Assembly (NCBI RefSeq): GCF_026410545.1
Contig: NZ_JAPMIT010000001.1
Location: 496,001 to 560,000, forward strand
Length of the DNA: 64,000 nt
Source: Microbacterium sp. STN6
GTDB taxonomy: Bacteria; Actinomycetota; Actinomycetes; Actinomycetales; Microbacteriaceae
Reading direction: 5' to 3'
The notes below the pieces were generated by a model. It saw nothing but the letters and a program-made list of their open reading frames with translations, ran no database searches and was not told the origin of the DNA. The translations under genes were made by a program, and so were the position numbers. Below are positions 36,901 through 45,779 of this stretch, in pieces. Within the stretch, counting starts at the first letter, position 1; the number at the start of each line of letters is the position of its first letter.

Positions 36901-38057
36901 TTGGGAACCTCGAGTACGACGGTCGTGCCCGAACCGGGCGAGGAGAAGAGCCGCGCGTTGCCGCCCACGTCGCGCAGCCGGGCGACGATCGACTCGGTGA
37001 AGCCGAGCCGTGCACTGTCGACCGATTCGAGCGTGAAGCCGACCCCGGCATCCGTCACCATAGCGCGCACGGTCGTGTCATCGTCGGTGATGGTGACGTG
37101 CGCCTGCCCGACCTGGGCGTGACGGCGCACGTTCTCGAGACACTCGGCGAGGGCCAGCAGGAACGCGTCGAGAATGTCGCCGGGAAGCAGAACATGCCCG
37201 GTGCCGTGCCAGTTGACCTCGAGGCCGAGGCGCTCGAACTTCTGCTTCACCGAGCGCAGGGTGTTGCCGAGAGTCGACTCCTCGACCGGCTGCAGCTTGT
37301 AGTCGCCTGACACGGCGGGCGCAGGCGTGTAGCCGAGACGCAGCTGACGCAACAGCGCCGCGTCGTCTGCTGCCTGCTGTCGCAGCGCATCCGGGCTGAC
37401 GCCCACCCCCGAGTGCGCGAGAAGCGTGAGGGTGGCGAGCACGGTGTCGTGCAGCAGGCGCGCGCCCTGCCTGCGGCGGGCCTCGGTCTCGCTCGCCCGG
37501 CGCTCGGCCTGGTACGCCTTCGACGCACTCTCGATGCGGCGCAGAGTCTGCGTGACCATGCGGCCGAGCCACACACCGCAGATGATGCAGGCGATCCAGC
37601 CGGCGAGCGTGAGGGCGAGCGGCTCGAGCGGCAACGTGTCAGTGAGCAGCTGCGTCGCCAGCAGCGCCACCACATCGCCCGCGAAAAGCGCGGCGAGAAG
37701 GGAGAAGTGTCGCGTGTTCGAGACCAGCACGATGGCGATGGATGCCACGGCCGCCCCTGAGACGATGCCGATGGCGCACAGCGCGGCGAGATTCAGCGTT
37801 GTGCCCGATGCGATCGGCAGCAGAACGACCCCAACGCCGAGGGCCCAGATGCCCAGCGCCTTCACGCGAACGTGCCCACGGGGCAGCTGCCACTGCAGCA
37901 CGCCCATGGCGATGAGGCACAGAACCGAGATGACGTACAGGGCAAGCGGCAGCGAGCCAGGCAGGCTCAGGCAGAGAATGCCGGCGAACGTGCCGATGAT
38001 GCCGATGTTGCGGGATGTTGCGGCGAGCAGCCGGTCACGCTCCTTCTGGATGCGCAT
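36897..38057 (-). CDS. Membrane sensor histidine kinase
   Basis: The 386-aa protein has six predicted membrane segments (about 12-175), a dimerisation and phospho-acceptor region with ARLLHDTVLATLTLLAHSG (His203), an N-box (ALAECLENVRRHA) and ATP-lid glycines (DAGVGF, SSPGSGTTVVLEVP). The H-box is NarL/HisKA_3-like, in keeping with the LuxR-type regulator two genes downstream. ATG 38057 follows GAAGGGG and is preferred to a start 48 nt upstream that would add a Cys-rich, non-membrane segment. Stimulus unknown. Confidence 0.85.
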   Translation of the reverse strand: MRIQKERDRLLAATSRNIGIIGTFAGILCLSLPGSLPLALYVISVLCLIAMGVLQWQLPRGHVRVKALGIWALGVGVVLLPIASGTTLNLAALCAIGIVSGAAVASIAIVLVSNTRHFSLLAALFAGDVVALLATQLLTDTLPLEPLALTLAGWIACIICGVWLGRMVTQTLRRIESASKAYQAERRASETEARRRQGARLLHDTVLATLTLLAHSGVGVSPDALRQQAADDAALLRQLRLGYTPAPAVSGDYKLQPVEESTLGNTLRSVKQKFERLGLEVNWHGTGHVLLPGDILDAFLLALAECLENVRRHAQVGQAHVTITDDDTTVRAMVTDAGVGFTLESVDSARLGFTESIVARLRDVGGNARLFSSPGSGTTVVLEVPK

Positions 38058-38073
38058 GGGGCCCCTTCGCTTG

Positions 38074-39279
38074 TCACACGGCGAGCAGACGGCGCAACTG
38101 GTCACCCACCAGTTCGTTCTCGATGAGGAAGCCGTCGTGCCCGAAACTCGACTCTATTATGACCGGTTCGTCACCATCGATATTGCCGGTGAGGCGCGCC
38201 GCGATTCGCTGCTGAGACTCCACGGGGAAAAGCCTGTCGCTGTCAATGCCGACGACGAGCGCGGGCATGTCGGCGCGGGCGAGCGCCTCATCGAGACCGC
38301 CGCGATCCCGGCCGACATCGTGCGAGTTCATCGCCTCGACGAGCGTCACGTAGCTGTTCGCGTCGAATCGGCGGGTGAACTTGTTGCCGTGAAAGTCGAG
38401 ATACGACTCGACCGCGTAGCGTCCGCCATGGCCGAGAGGGCTGATCCCGCTCTGCCAGCTGCGCGTGAAGCGCGCGTTGAGCTCGTCGGGGCTGCGGTAG
38501 TTGACGAGGGCCATTCGGCGCGCGAGGGCGAGACCGCGGTGCGGGCCCTCGCCATCCTCTGCCTCGTAGTAATGGCCTGCCCGGAAGAGCGGGTCGGTGC
38601 GAACGGCCTCGAGCTGAAGCGAGTTCAGGGCCACCTGGTCGGCGCTCGACTCTGGGGGTGCGGCGATGACGGCGAGTCTGGCCACGCGCTCGGGGTAACT
38701 GACCCCCCACTCGATGGCGTGCATGCCGCCCATCGAGCCGCCGATGACCGCCGCCCACTTCTCGATGCCGATGGCGTCGGAGAAGAGGGCCTGCGCGCGC
38801 ACCTGGTCGCGGATGGTCGTGAACGGGAACCGGGGGCCCCACTCGTAGCCGTCCGGCGCGAGAGAAGCCGGGCCGGTCGACCCCTGGCAGCCGCCCAGCA
38901 TGTTGGGTGCGACGACGAAGAAGCGGTCGGTGTCGACCGCGAGGCCGGGGCCGACGATGCCGGCCCACCAGCCGGGGGTGGCGTGTCCGGCTCCCGCCTG
39001 GCCCGCCACGTGGCTGTCTCCCGTGAGCGCGTGCAGGACGAGCACCGCGTTGTCGCGTGCAGGGGAGAGCTCGCCCCACGTCTCGTACGCGATGCGCGCG
39101 TACGGCACGTCGCCGCCCGCCTCGAAGTCGAACGGGCCGAGGCCTGCGAACTGCCGATGGCCGACGGGATCGGATTCGCGCCATGCCCCACTCGCCGGCG
39201 GCTTGCCGAGCAGCGACCGCGCCTGGGCCTCGGTGATGAAACTCGAGGGGGCGGTGTCCGCCGATGTCTGCCACTCCAT
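38074..39279 (-). CDS. metX: Homoserine O-acetyltransferase
   Basis: MetX acetylates homoserine with acetyl-CoA in methionine synthesis. The 401-aa alpha/beta hydrolase has the nucleophile elbow GGSMGGMHAIEW (Ser182), the acid in VVGIDSDRLFP and the His in SSFGHDGFLIE. It is downstream of metY, whose product uses O-acetylhomoserine. A strong terminator-like hairpin separates the two, and CAGAAT (39291-39286) lies 6 nt before the metX ATG, so metX probably has its own leaderless transcript. Confidence 0.95.
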   Translation of the reverse strand: MEWQTSADTAPSSFITEAQARSLLGKPPASGAWRESDPVGHRQFAGLGPFDFEAGGDVPYARIAYETWGELSPARDNAVLVLHALTGDSHVAGQAGAGHATPGWWAGIVGPGLAVDTDRFFVVAPNMLGGCQGSTGPASLAPDGYEWGPRFPFTTIRDQVRAQALFSDAIGIEKWAAVIGGSMGGMHAIEWGVSYPERVARLAVIAAPPESSADQVALNSLQLEAVRTDPLFRAGHYYEAEDGEGPHRGLALARRMALVNYRSPDELNARFTRSWQSGISPLGHGGRYAVESYLDFHGNKFTRRFDANSYVTLVEAMNSHDVGRDRGGLDEALARADMPALVVGIDSDRLFPVESQQRIAARLTGNIDGDEPVIIESSFGHDGFLIENELVGDQLRRLLAV

Positions 39280-39349
39280 GCATCAATTCTGCCGGTCGCC
39301 GGCGTGCGGCCCGACCACGTTACGCGCGTGGGGGAGCGAGGAGACATGG

Positions 39350-39381
39350 CGAGGGGCGGATGCCGCAGCATCCGCCCCTCG
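39350..39381 (-). terminator. Terminator-like hairpin between metY and metX
   Basis: CGAGGGGCGGATGC (39350-39363) and GCATCCGCCCCTCG (39368-39381) form a perfect 14-bp stem with a 4-nt loop, 32 nt after the metY stop codon. There is no U-tract, which is common in actinobacterial terminators. Confidence 0.75.
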
Positions 39382-39412
39382 TTCATGCCGGCCGTTCGTG
39401 GCCCTTGCCGGC

Positions 39413-40726
39413 TCAGGCCGCGGCGGCACCCCGGCTGGCGGCAAGGCCCGCCTCGAGGTCGGCCTTCAGGTCGTCGACGTTCTCGAGGCCGACCGAGAGC
39501 CGCACCAGGCCGGGCGTCACGCCGGCCGTCAGCTGCTGCTCGGGCGAGAGCTGCGAGTGCGTCGTCGACGCGGGGTGGATGACGAGGCTGCGCACGTCGC
39601 CGATGTTGGCGAGGTGGCTGAACAGCTCGAGGTTGTCGACGAGCCGGCGGCCGGCGTCAACGCCGCCCTTGAGCTCGAACGAGAGAACCGCGCCCACGCC
39701 CTTCGGTGCGTAACGGTTGGCGTTCGCGCGCCACGGGCTCGAGTCGAGCCCGGAGTAGTTGACGCTCGCGACATCCGGGTGCGACTCGAGGAACCGCGCG
39801 ATCTCGAGGGTGTTCTCGACGTGGCGCTCGATGCGAAGCGAGAGCGTCTCGATGCCCTGGATGAGCTGCCATGCGCTCGCCGGCGCGATCGCCGCACCGA
39901 GGTCGCGCAGCAGCTGCACGCGCGCCTTGATGATGAAGGCGAGGCCGTCGCCGACCGCCGCGGTGTAGCTTGCGCCGTGGTACGACGGGTCGGGCTCGGT
40001 GAGGCCGGGGAACTTCTCGACGTTCTTCGACCACGCGAACTTTCCGCCGTCGACGATGATGCCACCGATGACGGTGCCGTGGCCACCGAGGAACTTGGTG
40101 GCCGAGTGCACGATGATGTCGGCGCCGTGCTCGAACGGGCGAATCAGGTACGGCGTCGCGATGGTGTTGTCGACGACCAGCGGCACGCCGGCCTCGTGGG
40201 CGATGTCGGCGATCGACGAGATGTCGAGCACGTTGATCTTCGGGTTGCCGATGGTCTCGGCGAACAGCAGCTTCGTGTTCGGGCGGATGGCGCGACGCCA
40301 CTCGTCCAGGTCGTCCTGGTTCTCGACAAACGTGACCTCGATGCCCAGCTTCGCAAGCGTGTACTTGAACAGGTTGTAGGTGCCGCCGTAGATCGAGCTT
40401 GAGGCGACGAAGTGGTCGCCGGCCTGGGCGATGTTCAGCACCGCGAAGGTCGATGCCGACTGGCCGGATGCGAGCAGCAGTGCTCCCGTTCCACCTTCGA
40501 GCGCGGCGACGCGCTCTTCGACGACGGCCTGGGTCGGGTTCTGGATGCGCGTGTAGATGTTGCCGAACTCAGCGAGTGCGAACAGGTTCTGTGCGTGCTC
40601 GGCGTTGTTGAACACGTACGAGGTGGTCTGGTAGATGGGCGTGGCCCGGGCGTTGGTGACCGGGTCCGGCGCTGCACCCGTGTGGATCTGCTTGGTTTCG
40701 AACTTCCAGTCGGGGTTGTCGGCCAT
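39413..40726 (-). CDS. metY: O-acetylhomoserine sulfhydrylase (aminocarboxypropyltransferase)
   Basis: The 437-aa PLP enzyme makes homocysteine from O-acetylhomoserine and sulfide. It has TPIYQTTSYVF, YTRIQNPTQAVVEERVAALEGG, and the PLP lysine in HSATKFLGGHGTVIGG. Length and motifs fit MetY rather than MetB. ATG 40726 is chosen over a codon at 40750 because GGAG is 8 nt upstream and the family N-terminus begins here. A long hairpin in the leader (40752-40788) may regulate it. Confidence 0.95.
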   Translation of the reverse strand: MADNPDWKFETKQIHTGAAPDPVTNARATPIYQTTSYVFNNAEHAQNLFALAEFGNIYTRIQNPTQAVVEERVAALEGGTGALLLASGQSASTFAVLNIAQAGDHFVASSSIYGGTYNLFKYTLAKLGIEVTFVENQDDLDEWRRAIRPNTKLLFAETIGNPKINVLDISSIADIAHEAGVPLVVDNTIATPYLIRPFEHGADIIVHSATKFLGGHGTVIGGIIVDGGKFAWSKNVEKFPGLTEPDPSYHGASYTAAVGDGLAFIIKARVQLLRDLGAAIAPASAWQLIQGIETLSLRIERHVENTLEIARFLESHPDVASVNYSGLDSSPWRANANRYAPKGVGAVLSFELKGGVDAGRRLVDNLELFSHLANIGDVRSLVIHPASTTHSQLSPEQQLTAGVTPGLVRLSVGLENVDDLKADLEAGLAASRGAAAA

Positions 40727-40751
40727 GGTGGTGCTCCTGTCGTGAGGCATG

Positions 40752-40788
40752 CGGGGGAACGCGCCGGGCGCGTTCGTTCATTCCCCCG
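40752..40788 (-). promoter_or_regulatory. Long hairpin in the metY leader
   Basis: GAACGCGCC (40757-40765) and GGCGCGTTC (40767-40775) are perfect complements. An alternative outer stem is CGGGGG (40752-40757) with CCCCCG (40783-40788). The two are mutually exclusive at position 40757, as in switch-like leaders. No SAM riboswitch core is visible. Confidence 0.45.
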
Positions 40789-40855
40789 AGCGTAGGCAAG
40801 AAGGGGGCCGCTCCACAATCGAATGAAACCGGGCGTAACGAATACGCTGGAGCGC

Positions 40856-41653
40856 ATGGGTGAAAGCGACAGAGACGAGCGCAATCCGAGACGGGTCGTC
40901 GTGACCGGGGCGAGCTCGGGCATCGGGCGCGCGAGCGCCGTCGAGTTCGCCCGGCGGGGATGGCAGGTTGTCGGCGTCGCGCGGCGCACCGACCGTCTCG
41001 AGGCGCTCGCCGACGAGACGGGCGCATCCGTCTTCACGGCAGACCTGACCGACCAGGCCGATGTCGATGCGTTACGCGACCACCTCGAGGCGAGCGGTCC
41101 GGTGCACGCCCTGGTGAACAACGCCGGCGGCGCGCACGGGCTCGACAGCGTCGAAGCTGGGTCGATCGACGACTGGCGCTGGATGTACGAGATCAACGTG
41201 CTCGGAGTGAAGCGCATGGTGAGCGCGCTTCTGCCGCTGCTTCGCCGCGCGGCTGGCGCATCCGGTCACGCGGACATTCTGACCGTCACCTCAACCGCGG
41301 GCCACGCGGCCTACGCGGGCGGCGGCGGCTACAACGCGGCCAAGTTCGCGGCGCACGCCCTCACCGACGTTCTGCGGCTCGAGCTGGCTGGAGAGCCCAT
41401 TCGCGTGATCGAGGTGGCGCCCGGCATGGTGGCGACCGACGAGTTCTCGCTCGTGCGCTTCGGCGGCGACCGGGCGAAGGCCGACGGCGTCTACGAGGGC
41501 GTCGAGAACCCGCTCACGGCCCACGATGTGGCGGTGACGATCGTCGACGCGCTCGAGCGCGAACCGCACGTGAACCAGGATCTGATCGTGCTGCGCCCCC
41601 TCGCCCAGACGGGCGCCGGCGTGCACAAGGGGCGCCTCACGCCGCGCCTGTGA
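40856..41653 (+). CDS. Short-chain dehydrogenase/reductase, YdfG-like
   Basis: The 265-aa protein has the classical SDR motifs: VVVTGASSGIGRASA (nucleotide binding), LVNNAGG, and the catalytic Tyr-Lys in GGGYNAAKFAAHALTDVLRLEL. Overall it resembles NADP-dependent serine/3-hydroxy acid dehydrogenases (YdfG), but the substrate is not fixed by sequence. The ATG at 40856 is supported by TACGCT at 40843-40848, 7 nt upstream, so the mRNA is probably leaderless. It is divergent from metY. Confidence 0.88.
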   Translation: MGESDRDERNPRRVVVTGASSGIGRASAVEFARRGWQVVGVARRTDRLEALADETGASVFTADLTDQADVDALRDHLEASGPVHALVNNAGGAHGLDSVEAGSIDDWRWMYEINVLGVKRMVSALLPLLRRAAGASGHADILTVTSTAGHAAYAGGGGYNAAKFAAHALTDVLRLELAGEPIRVIEVAPGMVATDEFSLVRFGGDRAKADGVYEGVENPLTAHDVAVTIVDALEREPHVNQDLIVLRPLAQTGAGVHKGRLTPRL

Positions 41654-41727
41654 CAGATGTGACCAGCGTGGCCGAAGAGGCAAAAGAGATTGCCTCGCAA
41701 CCTCATGCGGCGAGTACCGTAGCCACC

Positions 41728-42246
41728 ATGACTTTCGACGTCGAGGACTCCGGCTTAGACACGCTTGCGGAGGACGATCGGGAGGTTCTGGGCTGGCTTG
41801 AGTTCGGTGAGGCATCCCGACACCTGGCCTCCGCCGTGGTCGAGAGCGGCTTCGAGGTCGACGTCGTTCTGGCCATTGCGCGCGGTGGTCTGCTTCTGGC
41901 CGGGGCCATGGCGTATTCGCTCGGTGTCAAGTCGTGCGGCGCCCTCAACGTGGAGTTCTACACCGGCGTGAACGAGCGCCTGCCGCAGCCCGTGCTGCTT
42001 CCGCCCATGCTCGAGCAGAGCGCGCTCACCGGCAAGCGCGTGCTGCTGGTCGACGACGTCGCGGACTCCGGTCGAACCCTCGCCATGGTCGTCGACCTCG
42101 TCAGCGCAGGGGGCGCCGAGGTGCGCACGGTATGCCTGTACGGAAAGCCTCAGAGTGCGATCACGCCCGACTTCGTCTGGCGACGCACCTCGCGCTGGAT
42201 CACCTTCCCCTGGTCCGCGCTTCCACCGGTCCAGGTGGCCGGGTAG
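41728..42246 (+). CDS. Phosphoribosyltransferase family protein
   Basis: This 172-aa protein has the type I PRTase signature [21 protein letters not shown] (about 108-128) and an N-terminal region ([22 protein letters not shown]) like xanthine/guanine/hypoxanthine phosphoribosyltransferases. The exact base is unclear. TACCGT (41715-41720) lies 7 nt before the ATG, implying a leaderless transcript. The next gene, ung, starts 2 nt after its stop. Confidence 0.85.
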   Translation: MTFDVEDSGLDTLAEDDREVLGWLEFGEASRHLASAVVESGFEVDVVLAIARGGLLLAGAMAYSLGVKSCGALNVEFYTGVNERLPQPVLLPPMLEQSALTGKRVLLVDDVADSGRTLAMVVDLVSAGGAEVRTVCLYGKPQSAITPDFVWRRTSRWITFPWSALPPVQVAG

Positions 42247-42247
42247 C

Positions 42248-42994
42248 GTGCCGAAGTCTCTCGACGAGCTCGCGGAAGACGCTCTCATGGATGCCGGCTG
42301 GGCGCACGCGCTCGAGCCGGTCGCGGGCCGCATCCGCGAGATGGGCGACTTCCTGCGTGGCGAGAACGCAGCGGGGCGCGGCTATCTGCCGGCTGGGAGG
42401 CAGGTGCTGCGCGCCTTCCGTGAGCCGCTCGAGCGGGTGCGCGTGTTGATCGTGGGGCAGGACCCGTACCCGACGCCCGGGCATCCGATCGGTCTGTCGT
42501 TCGCCGTCGAGTCTCACGTGCGCCCCATCCCGCGCAGCCTCGCCAACATCTATGCAGAGCTGCAGAGCGACCTTGGCATCACGCCGGCACCGCACGGCGA
42601 TCTGAGCGCGTGGGCATCGCAGGGAGTGATGCTGCTGAACCGGGTGCTCACGGTGCGGCCCGGCACTCCCGCCTCGCACCGCGGCAAGGGCTGGGAGGCC
42701 GTGACCGAGCACGCCATCCGCGTGCTCGTGGCGCGTGGCACGCCGCTCGTCGCCGTTCTCTGGGGCCGGGATGCCGCGGGTCTGAAGCCGCTGCTGTCAG
42801 CCACGCCGTTCGTGGAGTCCGCGCATCCGAGCCCCCTGTCGGCCAGCCGTGGCTTCGTCGGCTCGAGGCCGTTCAGCCGCGTGAACGCCCTCCTGGAGGC
42901 GCAGGGCGGTGGCAGTGTCGACTGGGCTGTGCCCGCGGCTGTTTCCTCGCCCGAAGACTCCAGCCGTGCACGCGTAGAATCTGTGCGTGCTTGA
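42248..42994 (+). CDS. ung: Uracil-DNA glycosylase, family 1
   Basis: Ung removes uracil from DNA to start base-excision repair. The 248-aa protein has the water-activating loop [16 protein letters not shown] (catalytic Asp72) and the minor-groove loop [22 protein letters not shown]. The start is a GTG 2 nt after the upstream stop codon, so translation is probably coupled. The C-terminal tail overlaps the start of the GNAT gene by 8 nt. Its codons there also carry that gene's -10 box. Confidence 0.95.
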   Translation: MPKSLDELAEDALMDAGWAHALEPVAGRIREMGDFLRGENAAGRGYLPAGRQVLRAFREPLERVRVLIVGQDPYPTPGHPIGLSFAVESHVRPIPRSLANIYAELQSDLGITPAPHGDLSAWASQGVMLLNRVLTVRPGTPASHRGKGWEAVTEHAIRVLVARGTPLVAVLWGRDAAGLKPLLSATPFVESAHPSPLSASRGFVGSRPFSRVNALLEAQGGGSVDWAVPAAVSSPEDSSRARVESVRA

Positions 42995-43565
42995 GGAGGA
43001 ATACGCGACACCGCGCGTGCTTCCGCGTGCCCTGAGGCCCGCGCAACCGGCCGACCCCGCGTTCGCGTTCTCGATCAGGGAGGCGAGCGAGGCGGACCTG
43101 CCCGACGTGCGTGAGATCTACAACCACTACGTGGCGAACAGCACCGTCACCTTCGACGAAGACGGGATGACCCTCGCCGACTGGCGGGCGAAGTTCGCCC
43201 ATCTCGCAAAGCTCGGTATGCCGTTCATCGTGGCCGTCTCGCCGCGGGGGAGTGTGCTCGGCTACGCCCTCGTCGCGCCATGGAAGCAGAAGCGGGCCTA
43301 CCGTTTCACGGTGGAGAACTCCATCTACCTCGGGCCGGCCGCGACCGGTAAGGGGCTCGGCACGGTGCTCATGACCGAACTCATCGACCGGTCGAAGCGG
43401 GCCGGGCTGAAGGAGATGATCGCCGTGATCGCCGACCAGGGCGCCGAGCCATCCCTTGCGATGCACGAGCGATTCGGGTTCCACGAGATCGGGCGCATGG
43501 GCCACGTCGGCTACAAGTTCGAGCGCTGGCTCGGCATCGTGCTGCTGCAGCGTTCGCTCTCGTAG
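42987..43565 (+). CDS. GNAT family N-acetyltransferase, phosphinothricin-acetyltransferase-like
   Basis: The 192-aa protein has a GNAT domain from about residue 28 ([29 protein letters not shown]) with acetyl-CoA loop [24 protein letters not shown] and [19 protein letters not shown]. This is the Pat/MddA group that acetylates phosphinothricin, methionine sulfoximine or similar amines. TAGAAT (42975-42980) stands 6 nt before the GTG start, so besides read-through from ung it may have its own leaderless transcript. Confidence 0.88.
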   Translation: MLEEEYATPRVLPRALRPAQPADPAFAFSIREASEADLPDVREIYNHYVANSTVTFDEDGMTLADWRAKFAHLAKLGMPFIVAVSPRGSVLGYALVAPWKQKRAYRFTVENSIYLGPAATGKGLGTVLMTELIDRSKRAGLKEMIAVIADQGAEPSLAMHERFGFHEIGRMGHVGYKFERWLGIVLLQRSLS

Positions 43566-43647
43566 CGGCCCAGCTCGTCGGCACAGCGGCCCAGCTCGTC
43601 GACGTAGCGGCCCAGCTCGTCGGCCGAGAGGCTCAGCTCTTCGGTGT
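43564..43647. repeat. 21-bp tandem repeat, four copies, spanning both stop codons of a convergent pair
   Basis: Units at 43564, 43585, 43606 and 43627 read AGCGGCCCAGCTCGTCGNC plus two bases; the fourth is more diverged. The GNAT stop TAG (43563-43565) overlaps the first unit and the permease stop (43635-43633) lies in the fourth. The array makes up the whole intergenic space. Confidence 0.9.
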
Positions 43648-44409
43648 AGCGCGGCGCAGAATGAAGAAGCCCGTGACGGCCGCGATGGCGGTTACGACGA
43701 GGCTCCACGCGACGACCCCCGTGCCGCCGGTGACCGCGAACCACTCGCCGACGCCTTTCCAGCTGTCGGTGAACGAGATGAGGGCGACCGCCCCCACCAG
43801 CAGAACGGCGAGAACGAGCCCCGCAACGATGAGGCCGTTCGCACGCCAGCGCACGTACACGGCGGCACTCGCGGTGCCGACGAAGAAGAAAAAGAGGAAC
43901 GCCGCGAACACCGTGAACATGCGAGCCGCGAAGCTGTCGTCGCCGAAGTACACGGCGTTGAAGAAGGTGGCGCGCAGGCCCCAGCCGTTCGTCCACGTCT
44001 CGAGCTGCCCGCAGATCGCTATGCCAAGAGTGAGGATGGCCGAGAGAATGAGCCAGGTGAGCGATGTGCCGAGGTAATAGTCGCGGCGCGTCGCCCCATA
44101 GCCCAGCGCGAACGGGAACGTCAGGTTGATGGCCTGGATCGCGACGACGAGCATGTAGGCGAAAATGAAGATGGTGGAGCCGCTGTACTGCGTGCCATCG
44201 AGCGCGTTCTCGGACATGTCGGAGGACCGGAAGGCGATCACCCAGATGGCGTAGTTGAGCACGAAGATGGCGCCCAGGATCAGCACGGGCAGAACGAGAA
44301 TGTTCCAGCTGTTGGTGAACTGCAGCTTCACGACACGCCAGATGCGGGTAGTCGATGAGGGATGCGCGCCGCGTCGTGCGACGGACTGGGTTTCGGCGAT
44401 GGTGGTCAT
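43633..44409 (-). CDS. ABC transporter permease of the GntR-linked exporter
   Basis: The 258-aa membrane protein has six predicted membrane segments (about 34-58, 80-105, 117-140, 165-185, 195-215, 227-250) and no other recognisable domain. It is the membrane partner of the ATPase encoded just upstream (ATGA overlap). YtrA-type GntR-ABC operons are known in Bacillus and Streptomyces and respond to cell-envelope antibiotics. The last codons TPKS-stop lie in a tandem repeat unit, so the C-terminus may be variable between strains. Confidence 0.85.
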   Translation of the reverse strand: MTTIAETQSVARRGAHPSSTTRIWRVVKLQFTNSWNILVLPVLILGAIFVLNYAIWVIAFRSSDMSENALDGTQYSGSTIFIFAYMLVVAIQAINLTFPFALGYGATRRDYYLGTSLTWLILSAILTLGIAICGQLETWTNGWGLRATFFNAVYFGDDSFAARMFTVFAAFLFFFFVGTASAAVYVRWRANGLIVAGLVLAVLLVGAVALISFTDSWKGVGEWFAVTGGTGVVAWSLVVTAIAAVTGFFILRRATPKS

Positions 44410-45335
44410 GCCGCCTCCTTGAATTCCTTGTCTGAGACCTTGGTCAGGTGAACGATGAGCTGCTGGAGCGACACCGTGGAGAGTTCGAGGCCCGCGCTCG
44501 TTGCCGCGCGTCGCTCGTCGGGGGTGAGCCGGCCGATGGTGGCCGACGCGAGGCCGCCGATGGCCTCGCGGTGGATGATGTCGCGCCCAGCCACGAACTC
44601 CTCGACGCGGGATGCGGAACCGACGACCGTCGTGGCGGAGCCGCGTAGGTCGTCGGCATCCTCATCGAGAATGATGCGGCCCTCGTCGATCACAAGGACG
44701 TGTTCGAGCATGTTCGAGACCTCGTCGATGAGATGCGTCGAGAGCACGATGGTGCGCGGATGCTCGGCGTAGTCTTCGAGAAGCCGGTCGTAGAAGATCT
44801 GCCGGGCCACCGCATCCAGACCCAGATACGGCTCGTCGAAGAAGGTGAGCGGCGCGCGGGAGGCGAGGCCCACGATCACGCCGACAGCCGAGAGCTGACC
44901 GCGCGAGAGCTTCTTGATGCGCCGGTCGACGGGCAGCCGGAAGTCGTCGATGAGACGCGCGGCGAAGTCGGCATCCCAGTGCTCGAAGAACCAGGGGGCG
45001 CTTCGGAAGACGTGCTTCGGCTTGAAGTTGTCGGGGTAGCGCTGGCTCTCTTTGATGAAGCAGACGTGCTCGAGCACGGCGGCGTTCTCGGCGGGGCGCT
45101 CGCCGAAGACGTTGACGGTGCCGTGGCTGGCGAAGTCCTGGCCGGTGAGCAGCTGCATGATGGTGGTCTTGCCCGCGCCGTTTCGGCCGAGCAGGCCGTG
45201 GATCATGTCGGGCTGCAGCTGGAAGCTGACGTCGTCGAGGGCGGTGAAGCCCCCGAAGCGCTTGGTGAGGGAGCGCACGTCGACGACGAGGTCGCCTGTG
45301 CCAGAGGGCGGTGGTGCTGACGGTGTGGTGTTCAT
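44406..45335 (-). CDS. ABC transporter ATP-binding protein
   Basis: The 309-aa protein has an N-terminal ATPase domain (about 15-235): Walker A GRNGAGKTT, signature LSRGQLSAVG (with R in place of the usual G after LS), Walker B PLTFFDEPYLGLD and His switch STHLIDE. A C-terminal extension (about 236-309) may contact the permease. It starts with an overlap to the GntR gene (ATGA). Probably exports or protects against an envelope-active compound; inference from operon type. Confidence 0.92.
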   Translation of the reverse strand: MNTTPSAPPPSGTGDLVVDVRSLTKRFGGFTALDDVSFQLQPDMIHGLLGRNGAGKTTIMQLLTGQDFASHGTVNVFGERPAENAAVLEHVCFIKESQRYPDNFKPKHVFRSAPWFFEHWDADFAARLIDDFRLPVDRRIKKLSRGQLSAVGVIVGLASRAPLTFFDEPYLGLDAVARQIFYDRLLEDYAEHPRTIVLSTHLIDEVSNMLEHVLVIDEGRIILDEDADDLRGSATTVVGSASRVEEFVAGRDIIHREAIGGLASATIGRLTPDERRAATSAGLELSTVSLQQLIVHLTKVSDKEFKEAA

Positions 45336-45691
45336 TGCTTCATGTCCTTTCGAATCATGTCGATCAACTGGTCGGCCCCGATGCCGAGCTTGGCTGCTTC
45401 GGTGACGAGGGGCTGTACGTATTCGTGGCGAAAGCCTTCGCTGCGTTTGGCGATGAGGTGCTCCCGGGCTCCGGCGGCGACGAACATTCCGATGCCGCGC
45501 TTCTTGTAGAGGATTCCCTCGTCGACGAGCCGGTTCACGCCCTTGCCTGCCGTTGCGGGGTTGATGCGGTGGAACGCGGCGAACTCGTTCGTCGAGGGCA
45601 CCTGGCTCTCTGCCGGGTAGGTGCCCTGGATGATGTCGTTCTCGATCTGCTCGGCGATCTGCAGGAAGATCGGTCGACCGTCGTCGATCAC
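45332..45691 (-). CDS. GntR family regulator, YtrA type
   Basis: The 119-aa protein has the GntR winged helix (about 8-75; PIFLQIAEQIENDIIQGTYPAESQVPSTNEFAAFHRINPATAGKGVNRL) followed by only a short dimerisation tail, as in YtrA regulators. It is the first gene of a regulator-ATPase-permease operon with ATGA overlaps throughout. The GTG start overlaps the stop of an upstream 23-codon ORF. Autoregulation through the inverted repeat near 45780-45795 is likely. Confidence 0.92.
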   Translation of the reverse strand: MIDDGRPIFLQIAEQIENDIIQGTYPAESQVPSTNEFAAFHRINPATAGKGVNRLVDEGILYKKRGIGMFVAAGAREHLIAKRSEGFRHEYVQPLVTEAAKLGIGADQLIDMIRKDMKQ

Positions 45692-45759
45692 GGCGCTCCC
45701 CGCAGCGCTGCGGATGCCGTCGGTTGCGGCCGCTCCCGGAGCGATCGTCTCCCTGCCAT
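45688..45759 (-). CDS. 23-residue leader peptide coupled to the GntR gene
   Basis: An ATG at 45759 has an ideal Shine-Dalgarno, AAGGAGGT (45773-45766), with 6-nt spacing. It opens a 23-codon frame (MAGRRSLRERPQ ..., rich in Arg, Ala and Pro) whose TGA overlaps the GTG start of the GntR gene (GTGA). This looks like a translated leader for coupled or drug-responsive translation. The peptide itself resembles nothing I know. Confidence 0.55.
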   Translation of the reverse strand: MAGRRSLRERPQPTASAALRGAP

Positions 45760-45779
45760 CCGATTACCTCCTTGGTTCA

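Noticed and set aside
40727-40855. SAM riboswitch before metY
   Set aside because: The hairpins lack the conserved core sequences of SAM-I, SAM-II or SAM-IV classes as I know them; only a generic leader structure can be supported.
43511-43996. Open frame reading the 21-bp repeat as a DELGR-type repeat protein
   Set aside because: It lies in the wrong frame across the permease gene and has no start signal. The repeat is intergenic.
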